A stretch of 64,000 nucleotides of DNA from Bombyx mori (taxonomy: Eukaryota > Arthropoda > Insecta > Lepidoptera > Bombycidae). The stretch lies in the NCBI RefSeq assembly GCF_030269925.1, contig NC_085107.1:682001-746000 (forward strand), read 5' to 3'. Each line of letters opens with the position of its first letter. Positions within the stretch are counted from its first letter, which is position 1. The notes beneath the pieces were generated by a model that saw nothing but the letters and a program-made list of their open reading frames with translations, was not told where the DNA came from and did no database searches. Below are positions 52,595 to 64,000 of the stretch, piece by piece. The position numbers and the translations under genes are program-made.

Positions 52595-53455
52595 ATCTAT
52601 ATATTAGTTAATACGTGAAGAAAAACTTTGTACCCATTTTTACGAAAATTGCACAGACGGAGGAGTGTGAAATTTTACAAAACTTTAGAGAAGAAGTGCA
52701 GTTTTTTTTAAAAAATTTTATTGCCGTATAGGCAGACGAGCATACGGTCCATCTGATGGTGAGTGGTTACCGTCGCTCATGGACGTCAGCAATGCCAGGG
52801 GCAGAGCCAAGCCGCTGCCTACCGTTTAATACTCTCCACAAGCCTCGTTTGAAGAAAGACATGTCATAGCGCTCGGGAAACACCGGAATATTAATATTTT
52901 GTTTTAATTGTGCATTAAAAATACATTAAATCAAAAAAAAAAATACTGCGCACACTACCATGTATTTAGCACACACACACGCATAGGTATATACCACAAA
53001 TATACTCGTTCAATTTTTTTGTTATTTTTGAAGTCTGGGGTTAAATTGAAAATATATTAGTATTGTTTGTCTTTCATATTATTTGTCTATAGCGTAGTCT
53101 TGACGAAATCTTTGATTACAGAAATGTAATATGATTTGGCCATAGAACCCTAGTAATGTTGTATGTATATAGTTTGATATATTATGTGTTAGTGTTTATT
53201 TTTATTATTTTTATTGTTATTGTCTATAGTATCAATAATTAAACTAATTAGATTGTACTCATCTACCCATTCATGTAAAGCTTTCCTTCTTTGAGAACGG
53301 TTAGCTGGTAGATAACTCAATTGTTGAGTTAAGCTCGCCATTTTTTATATCTTATCGCAATTACTGTATTATATTAACAGTGTGTACAAATAAAGAATGT
53401 TCAAACTTATAATTTCAATTGATTATAGTCGAACTTCGACTACTGGGGGACCACT
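52595..53455 (+). repeat. Interspersed repeat type 3 with nested insertions
   Basis: Same ends as 43938-44335 but twice as long. A second-family SINE sits at 52704-52853 and about 200 extra bases ending GTACAAATAAAGAATG occur at about 53180-53400. Removing them restores the usual length. Confidence 0.72.
52704..52853 (-). mobile_element. Second SINE family, nested copy
   Basis: TTTTTTTAAAAAATTTTATTGCCG to CTACCGTTTAATACTCTCCA and CAAGCCTCG. It interrupts the larger repeat 52595-53455. Confidence 0.82.
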
Positions 53456-53824
53456 AGTAACGATAATTACGTTCGCCACTAATAACAGCAATACACTTCT
53501 AAGCTCATTTCATACCACACGCACTTCAAGCGATTATTGATCTATGGTAGATGTCTAACTTTTCTATTAATTAGTTAAATAAATGTTATTGAGTATATAT
53601 TTAGTCTTTTGGGTAAATGTTTGGTCTATCTTTATTTGGGGTGCTTGTGAGAACTATTTTATTGTAAATGTAGACGAAAACATTTCAGTGTGATTTTTTG
53701 AAACGATGTTTCTAGCGAATATTTTTGCAGGGTTTTGAGGACAATTGCTATAATAACTTATTGTTAGTGTAGGTAAATATTCGTTCCATCCCACGCCACA
53801 CTGGTATCAGAGCTCATTGATAGT

Positions 53825-54222
53825 GTAGGACTTTTTGGCGGGAACGCGAGGAGTGAAGTTCTGTGATTTGTTTTATTTTGTCTATTTAGTGTTTCTTCGG
53901 GTTTAAATGTGTAATAATGGTGCTTTATTAACTGTTTAATATCTGTGAAAGTGCATAAATGTGGGAAAATGAAACAAAGCCGCTGGACGTAACTTCTCGG
54001 GATCCTCCAAAAAGTCCACTGAAAAAATCTTAGTAAATGACCACCATTTTACTGAGACTATATATTATCCCATTTCATTTCATTTAATTTCATCCCAGTT
54101 GATTAATGTCTCAAATTAATCTTCTTCATTTCATTTCACTCCATAATATCATTTTTCATACAAATATGAATATAAATTAAAATAAGACATGACTTAAAGG
54201 TCTCAGTTACCAGGTCATAAAA
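53825..54222 (+). repeat. Interspersed repeat type 4
   Basis: GACTTTTTGGCGGGAACGCG to ACCAGGTCATAAAATCCC. It is in inverted orientation to 18508-18903 and about 35 kb away. No flanking duplication was recognised. Confidence 0.78.
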
Positions 54223-54654
54223 TCCCTTTAAAAAAAAATCATTGATAGTGTAATTATGGCCATTCAAAATTTCTATTAGAATGGCAATCTCTCGAAAGAA
54301 ACGCACGATTGCGTTTTTGATAAAGTAAAATGTGAAAACTGACTGAAAATTCTGGAAGCCACGGTCAGCGGCCGTCATCTTCAGTGATAAATGACGTTTC
54401 AACTGATTAAAGTATCAGAACAAAGTTTTAAAACGTAACTTTTACAGATTAATCATTTAACCGAAACAGGTCAGAGATTAAATGACGTCATGACTTAATT
54501 TTGGTTTAGATATTTTTACTATCGGAGAAGGACATGTTTGTCAGTGTGTTTAAAAAAAACAATACAATTTTTGTATTTTATTACCGTGCTCAGAAATTTT
54601 TTGCTAACAGTAATTGCTTAGGGATTCAAAAATAGTGTTTTAGATTCGTTTAAT

Positions 54655-54829
54655 AATTTGTGGCGGGTAGCCATCATACAACGCAAGATAATTGACAGAT
54701 GCCTGAATCTCAGTCACCAGTTTGTTGTTCGGAACTTGTATATATGCGCTTTATCTTGAAAATGTCGTAAGCGAGATTCAGGCATCTGTCAATTATCTTG
54801 CGTTGTATGATGGCTACCCGCCACAAATT
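54655..54829 (+). repeat. 57-bp perfect inverted repeat with 61-nt loop
   Basis: The arm 54655-54711 (begins AATTTGTGGCGGGTAGCC) is the exact reverse complement of 54773-54829. The loop is 54712-54772. It could be a foldback or MITE, or a hairpin-RNA locus. No clear target-site duplication is visible next to the arms. Confidence 0.95.
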
Positions 54830-55035
54830 CGTATTTTTTATGTGAATCGCCTTGATTATATCTATTTCTCTGATATCAGGGTCCCGTATTCATATTAAAC
54901 TAGAACATCCTGGATTTCAATCGCCGAACGTGGAATTTTGCCAGTTATCGCACAAGTACCCGTAAGATCTACCGCCTTCGGCCCTTCGGTTTGCAACAAA
55001 ACCCTCTCTGGATTCTTCACTCTTTATTCGATACG

Positions 55036-55168
55036 TTTTTTATTTATTTATTGCTTAGTTGGGTGGACGAGGTCACAGCCCACCTTGTGTTAAGTGGTCA
55101 CCAGAGCCCATAGACATCTACAACGTAAATGCCACTTTAAGATATGAGTTCTAAGGTCTCAGTATAAT
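55036..55168 (-). mobile_element. Bm1-like SINE, truncated
   Basis: TTTATTGCTTAGTTGGGTGG to TAAGGTCTCAGTATAA, where similarity ends. Confidence 0.82.
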
Positions 55169-55884
55169 GTGCGTGACCGGATCACGCAAGAAGCCGTTTT
55201 TGTTCAGACGTAGATACACGATAGATGTGTTAGTTAAAATGATAAATTCTCAAAGGATTCTCCAGCATCATATATATAAAGTGTGGGTCTGTTTATTTTC
55301 AATGCTGCGTAATGAAATAAAAAAATAAAACTTATTTTGCTGGTTGAACCGTAGTACATATTTGTATTTGTAATTTTATTTTGAGCCTTTCTTCAAAAAA
55401 GAAAATGATTTACTAAGAAAAATTTCAAGGCTTTTAAGTTGAGCTTCCTGAAAATACTTTTCGAGGAAAAAGTAACATTATCTTCCATTAATTAAGTGAA
55501 GTAACACGGCTTTCATTCCCGGATGTTTATATTTCGTTCAAAAAGTGAACCTAAAAAAATTATTACTTAAATAATGAATTTTATGAAACCTTTTTCAGTC
55601 AATTATTCTTTCAACAAAACAGCTGACAAGCTAATTGGACATCTCTTCTCTAATCTAACTTAAAATTTGTGCTTGTTGTTCGGCGAAAATAAATATTTTT
55701 ATTCGTGTTCTGAGAGACAGCGTCGCTTTAGGTAATGAACATGAGCTTTGACATTTTAATTGTATTAAATCGTTCTCCATTCTTTGTATTTTATCATCGT
55801 TTTCGAGAAATTCAATCGCAATGTAAACTTTGTATTGTATCTTATCTTGGATAGGCCGTCACACTTTCAGAATGTGTGAAGTAT

Positions 55885-56030
55885 TTTTAATACGCTTTTA
55901 TTAGCTTCATATGTATGTAAGTATGTAACGGAATCTTTGAAGATGATTTTGACCCCCTTCAAAACGTCGGATTAACTCGAGATCTGGGATAACAATTAAG
56001 GACCGATGACAATTCAATATTTTAAACAAT
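55885..56030 (+). repeat. Interspersed repeat type 5
   Basis: Matches 2815-2970 (CTTTTATTAGCTTCATATGTATG; CAAAACGTCGGATTAACTCG). It runs directly into the type 6 repeat, so types 5 and 6 may be parts of one element. Confidence 0.75.
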
Positions 56031-56035
56031 TTGAT

Positions 56036-56400
56036 TCGTTATCCTTACTAGAATAATCAGGATTAGCGATTTTTTGTTTTCTTGAGACCCGGAGTGTCAA
56101 GACCAAGAAGGGAAACTAACAGGCGCGCCGATCACCTATTTCTCGGATAAGTTACCGACTGATGCAGATGAAATTTTTGAAAAATTGAAAAAATTTGATA
56201 GGAAAAATTGAAATTCAACTAAAAAATGAAAAATAAATTTGAGTTAAAAATAGTGCACGAAAAAGTGATTTTATTGCAAAAAAAAGCATGGAGCGCTTTT
56301 CAGGATATTATTAATAACTATTGATACCATACTTCTTTACGCTTTTTTTACAATAAAATCATTTTTTCTTACACTATTTTTAATTCAAATTCAATAGAAT
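56036..56400 (+). repeat. Interspersed repeat type 6 with terminal foldback
   Basis: Matches 9985-10310. In addition, its end (AAAAATAGTGCACGAAAAAGTGATTTTATTG, about 56226-56280) is followed by an inverted version (CAATAAAATCATTTTTTCTT then ACACTATTTTTAATT, about 56351-56390), making an imperfect hairpin. Confidence 0.7.
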
Positions 56401-56587
56401 TTGTTTTCTATTTCTTAATTGAATTTACTTTGAAAGCATATTTTTTTAGTTATTTTAAACTATTATAAATTATTTATTACCTATACTGAACCTGGAGATT
56501 GCGTCACCAGTCAAGATCATCTTACATCTCTGAAATCTCGAGTGGCGAAATAATATATTAAGCCTCTAATCCAGTAGAGGACATCTA

Positions 56588-56615
56588 TAGGCTGATGATG
56601 ATGATGATGATGAAT
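56588..56615 (+). repeat. (GAT)n microsatellite
   Basis: Short run of GATGATGATGATGATGATGA in intergenic sequence. Confidence 0.8.
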
Positions 56616-57749
56616 CGTTAACAGATTCGAACAGATGCAGGCTGGGTTCGCAACTACTGTACTAGTATAATTGTACTATTTAAATTACAGTTTCACTGCG
56701 AAATAGTACTCGGTTGTCATGGTCTCGCAGTTCCGAGGATTATCTTTTCAATTCTGCCAAGGTATTCGGATTGTACGTGCCTTGTGGATGCCTTCAGTTT
56801 CAAGATCTTTAAGGAGGTAAAGCCAAATAAGTTTTTAAAATGTTGGTAATGTTGATATTATATAAGGTTGAATAGTGTTTATGCCTGCAAATAGTATTTT
56901 TTTTACTAAGCAAATTTCGTCCTTCTTTTCCTGGACTTGGAATTACAAATTCTTTTACTGGACCCTTTACCATAGATGACCATTCGAATTGTGTGAATAA
57001 ACTTAAAAAATTATTAAAATACAGTCATAAGTTAAAAAAAAGTTATAAAATCCGAATAAAAAAAACATCAAAATCGAAGTGAAAATTACATTAAGGTCCA
57101 ATCGCAAGGCGTATATTCACTTGGAAGGAACGATCCAGTGAAATGTGCAAACGACAAAGCCAGGTGATACCCCGGCAGCGGAATCCACTTACCTCGCGTT
57201 AAAAACCCGGATAACTTAATTTTCTTTTTCACCGTCTGACCTGGAACACAGAGGGGTTTTTATTAAATTTCGCTTTCGTCTATACCAGTCAACCTATTAC
57301 GCGCAGACGGGTACAATTACGGTACTTTGAATTTTTATCCTTTTGTGCTCGCGCGTACAAGATATATATACAAGATATGGTTTCATTGAACGAACTCACG
57401 GTAAAAAAAAAAAAACGAACTTTGTTATAAACAGAAATGAGAGGAGATTTCGGTTTCCCACCTTTCATCAAAGCTGGGGTTTGCCGCGAAAGCTTTGCGC
57501 TTTAAATTAGGTATTCGTGGAAGATAACGGCACTCTAACTTACAACACATCGCAATTAATTTGAAATGACAAGAAAATTCGTTTGATTAGACTAAGCATT
57601 AATTTGACCTCACACTTCGACACTTCTCACACTTTATTATATAAATGACATTTTGAAATAAATCGTAATTATTTTTTTATTCATGGCACTAAAGATGGGA
57701 TATAGCTACTAAAAAAAAGAAAAATCGTTGGACAACACAGTGAAAAACT

Positions 57750-58195
57750 ATTTTTTTTTTTATTGCCTAGATGGGTGGACTAGATCACAACCCACCTGGT
57801 GTTAAGTGGTTACTGGAGCCCATAGATATCTACAACGTAAATGCCGCCACCCACCTTGAGATATGAGTTCTAAAATCTTAGTATAGCTACAACAGCTGCC
57901 CCGCCTTTCAAACCGAGATGCATTACTGCTTCACGGCTGAAAAAGGTAGGGTGGTATACCTAACCGTGCGGACCCATAACCAGTATATCAGTAATCAGTA
58001 TATCATACCACCAGTAATTGCGCAAATTATAATTTTGCGGGCTTAATTTTACAACACGTTATTCCTTCACCGTGAAAGTCAATCGTGAACATTTGTTAAG
58101 TACGTATTTCTTTAGAAAAATTGACCTGCGGGATTCGTACATCGGTGCATCGCTAAATACGAATGCACCGGACATCTTTAGGCCACGACGATGTC
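57750..58195 (-). mobile_element. Bm1-like SINE, near full length with tRNA-like head
   Basis: Poly(T) at 57750 leads into the body and then the tRNA-like head, ending in GGCCACGACGATGTC around 58180. A short local duplication (CAGTATATCA) interrupts it near 57980-58005. Confidence 0.85.
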
Positions 58196-58491
58196 TTGTC
58201 TTTTCCTATTAAGATATATTTCTATTTTACATAAATATAAGAATATTTATATTTAATGTTAGTAAAAATAGTTATATTTTTCCCGAGTCGTTCAATTTAA
58301 ATTGTGGGCCGCACATTAGGTCCGCAGTCATGCACAATGCACGACACTCTCGTATTCCGGACACGAATCACTCCACCACCGAACTTTATGCTCTCTCTCC
58401 ACGACACGTCTTCCAAGCGCATTTACTAGCACAAATCAATTCGTGCAGGTCCAATAAAACTGAATTTGATAAAAATGTTCGTATGTAAAAT

Positions 58492-58603
58492 CTAAACTGA
58501 GACCTTAAAACTCATATCTCAAGGTATGTAGGTCTCATTTATGTTGTAGATGTCTTTGGGCTTTGATTACCATTTAACCTCTTACCAGTTAAGCAATAAA
58601 AAT
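58492..58603 (+). mobile_element. Bm1-like SINE 3' fragment
   Basis: ACTGAGACCTTAAAACTCATATC to AGTTAAGCAATAAAAA; the ...CTGTGAGCTCGTCC part is lost. It abuts the TIR element at 58608. Confidence 0.65.
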
Positions 58604-58607
58604 TTTA

Positions 58608-58995
58608 AGCTATTGCATAGTTTTCATCGCGGGCTTTGAGCGCGGCGACCGAATCAAGAAATTCCGTAACGAAAATAAAACCTAACACCCCCACTCCGCC
58701 TACCAGGTAGCTCGCGTTCAACACATTGCGCTTGTGTAGTGTTTCTGAAAAAGCGCGCGACGTGACGTCGTACTGCATGCGCATCACGAAAAGTCTGCCC
58801 ATCTCTCTCTCGCGCGGTCTAGCTTATGAGTGTGAAGGAGACAATTAATGTTTTGCTTTTGTTAATGTTTATAAATAAATATAGCGTGGTCTTATTTTAT
58901 TATTGTTTTAACATTAAATTATTATTATAAAATTATAATTGCATAAGTTGATAAAAAATGCTACGCAATAGCTTTACTGCGTCAGTCCCCGAGTG
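58608..58995 (+). mobile_element. Non-autonomous TIR element, copy 2
   Basis: Same ends as 6650-7317 (AAGCTATTGCATAG ... CTACGCAATAGCTT) and the same internal CTCGCGTTCAAC/GCGCTTGTGTAGTG block, but about 280 bp shorter inside. No ORF of note. Confidence 0.65.
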
Positions 58996-60029
58996 CCATT
59001 AGTCTTTTTTATTATATATCGTATAATTGAGGCATGTTATGGCCATGTAACGAGCTGTGTAGTGCATTGTGTACATTTACCGCGTCTTCGCGGTCAACTA
59101 GAGGCTACATAATTTTCCTATGTAATATTACAAACGTATTCCGCTTTCATTCTTATAAAACTAACTTATCCTTCTTAATTAGCACTGTCAAAAAATATTT
59201 TTTTTAGTTCTCCAGACTAGGCCGAGCCTGTCTTGTGGGAACTAAGAGTTGCCAATGAACACAGGTATTCGGGTACAGCACGTGTTGGTTACAGGTGAAT
59301 TGTTCTTTGAATACGTTACAAATGATAAAATCGTGTTAATATCTACCAATACAGGTAGTTATAAGAGTATATCAACTAATAGATTAAGTTTATTTGATGA
59401 CATTTAATGTCCCTAAATATTAAAACCACAAATCTAGACAACGTCATACCATTCATTTCGTGTATAATGGCATAGTTTAAATGGATCTGAGCAATTAGGT
59501 CAAGGTCTGATCCGGGGCTCTAAGTCAGCTAAAACAAACAGAGCTCAAGTGTGAGTACAATAACTAGCGGCAAACACACTGAACAAACACACACATATGC
59601 TGTGCATGAACAAACCTACACACACCGACGGGTACACACATAAATACATACACTAAATCATACCGCATTTCGTGAGATTTTGCGCGTCAAATAGCAATTA
59701 TCACGTCATTGGATATACGACTCTAAGCTCTAATCTATGAAAGTGGTTTTTTTAAGGATTCTCTCATTCTATTGATACGTAAAAGTAGCACTATAGCTTC
59801 ATCGTAAGAAGTCGGGCCGGGCTTATTGATGTTGGTGAAACACTACCATGGCGTTGCTTACCATTAAGAAACCCACAAACCCCGTATTGGTTTCCAGTCA
59901 GAGTTTGTTTCTTCACTAAACTTCACTTCACTGTGGCTACTAGGTGGATATTGTTATTTTCTAAGATGTGCATGATATATATGTACTACAATGGAAAATA
60001 TAATACGGACAATAATATGGAAAATCTCT

Positions 60030-60310
60030 ATATATATAAATTAATTGCTGTTCGTTAGTCTCGCTAAAACTCGAGAACGGCTGGACCGATTTGGCTAATT
60101 TTGGTCTTGAATTATTTGTGGAAGTCCAGAGAAGGTTTAAAGGTAGATAAATATGAAAATGGTCGGAATTAAATAAAAATAGCAATTTTGTTTTCTCTTT
60201 CATGTGTCCGCCGTCGGACGGATTCCTTTTGTTTGTTTTAAGTTTGTTTTATACAAAAGCTTAGGTCTTTTATTTATCGATTGAAGCACTACCAAGTCTG
60301 CCGGGTCAAG
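60030..60310 (-). repeat. Interspersed repeat type 2
   Basis: GTTCGTTAGTCTCGCTAAAACTCGAG to AGTCTGCCGGGTCAAG. It lacks the final CTAGT of the copy at 49500. Confidence 0.75.
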
Positions 60311-60599
60311 TATAATAAATAAATATTGATTCCGTTTGACAGTATCACTAATCTCTACACCTTCAAATTAAGGACATAAACAAGTAAAATGAGATTAGCC
60401 CTAAGGGATTCCTATATATTATTGTTTCGACAGTGAAGGATGAACGTGCCAACTCTTGGAGGCTCCGCACGCAGCAATAGCAGTTTCTTTTGTCCATTCG
60501 TAAGAGGATAAATGGTGTTTAGGCACGCGATCATTTCGCTATTTTGTTGGATCGTACTGAAAAAATCAATTGTCTAATTCACTTACGGCTCTATTAATT

Positions 60600-61040
60600 C
60601 ATATTAGTGGTCCCGCAGTCCCGTAGTCGAGATTCGACTATAATTAATTGAAATTATAATTATTAGTATGGTTATATTCTCATAGACTATTATACTTCTA
60701 TAATAACAGATTTCGCCAAGACTACACTATAGACAAATAATATTCAAGATAAACAATATTAACCTATTTTCAATTTGACCACAGACTTTAAGCATTAACT
60801 AAAGTTTGACAATAAACAATGAGTATATATATACATAAGTGTGTGTGAAATAAATGGCAGTGTGTGTAATGTTTTCTTTATTGATTTAATGTATCTTTTA
60901 TGCATTATTTAAAAAAAAAATTTGTATTGTTCACTTCTTATCTATATTCTCTATAAGTGTGGAAAATTTCATACTCCTCCGTCCGCGCAATTTTCGTAAA
61001 AAGGGATACAAAGTTTTTGCTTCACGCATTAATATATAGA
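60600..61040 (-). repeat. Interspersed repeat type 3
   Basis: TTAGTGGTCCCGCAG, GTAGTCGAGATTCGACTAT to AAAGTTTTTGCTTCACGCAT and TAATATATAGA. Confidence 0.75.
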
Positions 61041-61437
61041 ATGCCAATCGTCGTTCAAATAACGAATACGTCTTTTCATAAAATTTTATTATGACGTCAA
61101 AGTTTATTTATGAAATTATAACGATTACTAAAGAATATATTATTATTTATTTTTTTAAATTCGCTCGTCCCATTACGTTCTCACGAATGACTCTCGTGTC
61201 TTATGCAATGAGAGAACAAAATTTTATAAGATATGTAAATGTTATACGTGTAAATATGTAAATGTGGGCAGACAAAAGAAACATTGCATTTCAAGAACGG
61301 TACCCGCGGGTTTTTTAACTCCTTTGGTGTGTGCAAGAAATTCATCAGGTAGACAATATACTGACCAATATACACGACGTTACGACATGCAATATACTAG
61401 AGAATATTAATATTCAGGGAATACTTCCACCTAACCT

Positions 61438-61687
61438 TTACTGGTGGTAGGACCTCTTGTGAGTCCGCGCGGATGGGTACCACCACCCTTCCTATTTCTA
61501 CCGTGAAGCAGTAATGTATTTCGGTTTGAAGGGTGGGGTAGCCGTTGTAACTAAGCTTGAGACCTTAGAACTTATATCTCAAGGTGGGTGGCGCATTTAC
61601 GTTGTGGATGTCAATGGGCTCCAGTAACCACTTAACACCAGGTGGGCTGTGAGCTCGTCCACTCATCTAAGCAATAAATAAAAAAAA
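61438..61687 (+). mobile_element. Bm1-like SINE
   Basis: TTACTGGTGGTAGGACC to CATCTAAGCAATAAATAAAAAAA; well preserved. Confidence 0.86.
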
Positions 61688-64000
61688 CAGCACAAACACA
61701 TACTTGTGTTGATTGTGTTGCTTACAAGTAGTGTTTTAAGCTTAATGTTACAAACATTGTTATGCATTTCATTCAATGCATTTTTTAAAAGGTCCGTTTC
61801 TGAAACTGTCTTCTGTAGTAATAAAAGAAAAATGGAGTTGTATCAACAACAATACAGCAAGGCAGGATTGTTTACCAGTGTCCTTTGAAACGGACAAACT
61901 ATTCGCATGCGGGATCTTCTCGCATGACACGACTAACGCTATTGTCATGTCGATGACGTATGACCTCATTAACTACGCCATCGTGCGTGTTTCTTGGCGT
62001 TTATTCGGTAGCAAGAAAGCTAAGCCTTTTGTTTTGTATATGTACACTCGCATACTTACGCGTATAATCACATAAAGACGGAGAATGTACGGTTCAAGAG
62101 CGGCTCTTGACGCTTTGAGCGGTAGGCTTAATTATTAAGGAATTATTAAAGAACTTTTAGATTACAGAGAAGAAAATAGTCTTATATTTGTATGGTCACT
62201 GGCAGCCCTAGAATATACAGAGATGAGGCTTCGAACTCTGCCTTAAGATGCACGGTAAGATGACACTGGAGGTTCCGGTAACTGCTTAGAACTGGGTAGG
62301 TTTTGTGCCGGGAATTACAGTCATGTTGGAATTAAATCTTAGAAAATTGGGATAAAAATTAGAGGGTATATTTTAACATGCGCACAATTCGTATTGTATA
62401 TGTATATAAAAAAAACTTTTTCAAAGTCACAGTGGTGAGTTCACGCGGTAAATAGCTCACAAAATACGTTCAGAACGTTTTGAGTCGTATTTACATCAAC
62501 GATCTTGAAAATAAATGCTGTCAAAGTATACTTCTGGTCTTTTACCACTGGCTTATGCTGTAATGATAACCATGACGATTCTAAAAATCTGTTACAAGGT
62601 TCGTTAATTTCTAATTTATTACTATAGTCTCATGCATACGTCAATGAATCAAGATCCAGAAAAAAACACTCGCCAGACACAAAAGAAATCAATTTAGAAA
62701 GTTGTTTCATAATATTTGCGACAGTAGAGTTTATGTGGCTTACGCGGCTACGTGCTACGTGCTACGATGTTGTTTAGCTCTGTAGCCTGTCTGTAGAGCC
62801 GCTACGGCTTACGCACGGCTTACTCGATAGATGTAAACTAAATATTAGAGGACATTTTGTAACGAAAATCAAATTAAATCCAATACATATTGGTCTAATT
62901 CTGATGATCTAGCTAGACCGATAAGGAAGCAGCATAAGAATTATCAAGATGTGCAATTGAGATAAAATGATGTGAATACTGACTTATAAACAGCCCGGAA
63001 TGTGTTTTCACCGTATCATTAAAATATGCCACAACATTGGACTACAGCTACCGGCCCTTGGAGAGGCTGGAGCATAGCACTTTATTTATATATTTAGTGT
63101 TCCATATTAATCTTATAGGCCGACACTCAAGCTACCTCCACATTTCCTTCAACACCCACCACCTCGATCGATCTTCAGGGCTTATTGAGGAGGTCTTTAA
63201 ATATGTGCAATTGCTCAACCACCACCTAAGACTTCTAACACGGTTCGCTGTTAATCGATATCCACAAACACAGTTGTGAAGTCGATAATGATTTGGGATA
63301 ATTAGTCATATTTTATTGAAGATGTAAATGTTAGTAAGATTCATGAATACTCATTTTTCCTGTAATCTTGTTGTGCACAGTCGTTTGATTTGAATATTAT
63401 TTATTTATATTTTATTTCAGTTTTTTTTTTTAAACCATAACATTGAACACCAATATTGACAGCTTTAACTAAATTTACAGCAAAAAGAGATAGATATACA
63501 GGTATAGTACACCAGTTAATTCTTCTTTGTTTTGCTTTTAGTTATTAAGAATATGTTGTAATTATTTTATTATAGCCCTTATCACCGTTTATAAATTCAT
63601 AAATTAATCATTATTCATATTATACGTCCAAACCTTATTCGATATTCTCTTAACAATGAGTTTCCTTCAGTAATATAATACTTGAGACACTCGCATATCA
63701 ACCACATGCCTTTATTTTCCTTTATAATATGTACACCGTACTACACTAATCTCAGACATTGTAAATTCTATCAAAACTCTGCTATTTACAAAATAAGAAA
63801 ATCTTGAATGATTGATTTTCTTTAAGCTCCATTAATTAAATTTTGTTTGAAAAACAAAACAAGGAAGATGTCGCTCAACTTATAATATATGTATGCCTAT
63901 CGACATATGTATGTACGTTTATCACAGCGTCTACGAGTGTGTAATTTTGTTTCAAAATGTCAAACAAACTTTGATAACACCTGCCATAGAATTTGACATT

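Larger units (their letters stand above)
50694..64000. other. Region upstream of the dipeptidase start
   Basis: No coding exon recognised in 13.3 kb. It contains repeat types 2 to 6, the perfect hairpin, SINEs and a TIR element. The dipeptidase promoter and any 5' untranslated exon should be here, but I cannot place them. 61700-64000 has short open frames (61776-62075) without recognisable similarity. Confidence 0.5.

Noticed and set aside
61776..62075. 99-codon plus-strand frame
   Set aside because: No recognisable domain, codon pattern or splice context; length is within chance for a 64-kb window.

Overview
The window looks like a lepidopteran chromosome segment, most likely from Bombyx or a close relative. 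It is AT-rich and intron-rich. It is crowded with a tRNA-derived SINE whose tail reads TAAGCAATAAAA (I take it to be the Bombyx Bm1 type), and it carries a full-length Jockey-like LINE. Species and repeat-family names are from memory; no database was searched.

Three host protein genes can be assembled from exons whose reading frames and splice sites agree. (1) A secreted or membrane-anchored zinc dipeptidase of the renal dipeptidase (DPEP) family runs on the minus strand. Five exons lie in the window: 50560-50693, 49877-50033, 21402-21534, 17573-17729 and 7697-7751. They give 212 codons, about the N-terminal half; the rest should lie left of base 1. (2) Actin-like gene A (plus strand, four exons, 22497-33196) encodes 376 residues, the length of actin itself. 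(3) Actin-like gene B (plus strand, four exons, 34393-38711) encodes 369 residues. Both actin-like genes sit in tandem inside the 28.3-kb intron 2 of the dipeptidase gene, on the opposite strand. Both keep the actin fold signatures but change residues around the nucleotide: gene A lacks the counterparts of Gln137, Asp154 and His161.

Intron 2 of gene A holds a 16-copy, 22-bp tandem array (25507-25858) and a complete two-ORF non-LTR retrotransposon (26269-31567) flanked by an 11-bp target-site duplication. Its zinc-knuckle ORF1 and endonuclease/reverse-transcriptase ORF2 are both open.

The rest is intron or intergenic DNA made largely of repeats: more than twenty SINE copies of one family, six of a second, LINE relics, a pogo-like deletion derivative with TA duplications (39990-40647), a 57-bp perfect hairpin (54655-54829), two terminal-inverted-repeat element types and several unnamed interspersed families. 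Right of about 50.7 kb I find no coding exon. I see no rRNA, CRISPR or convincing stand-alone tRNA gene.
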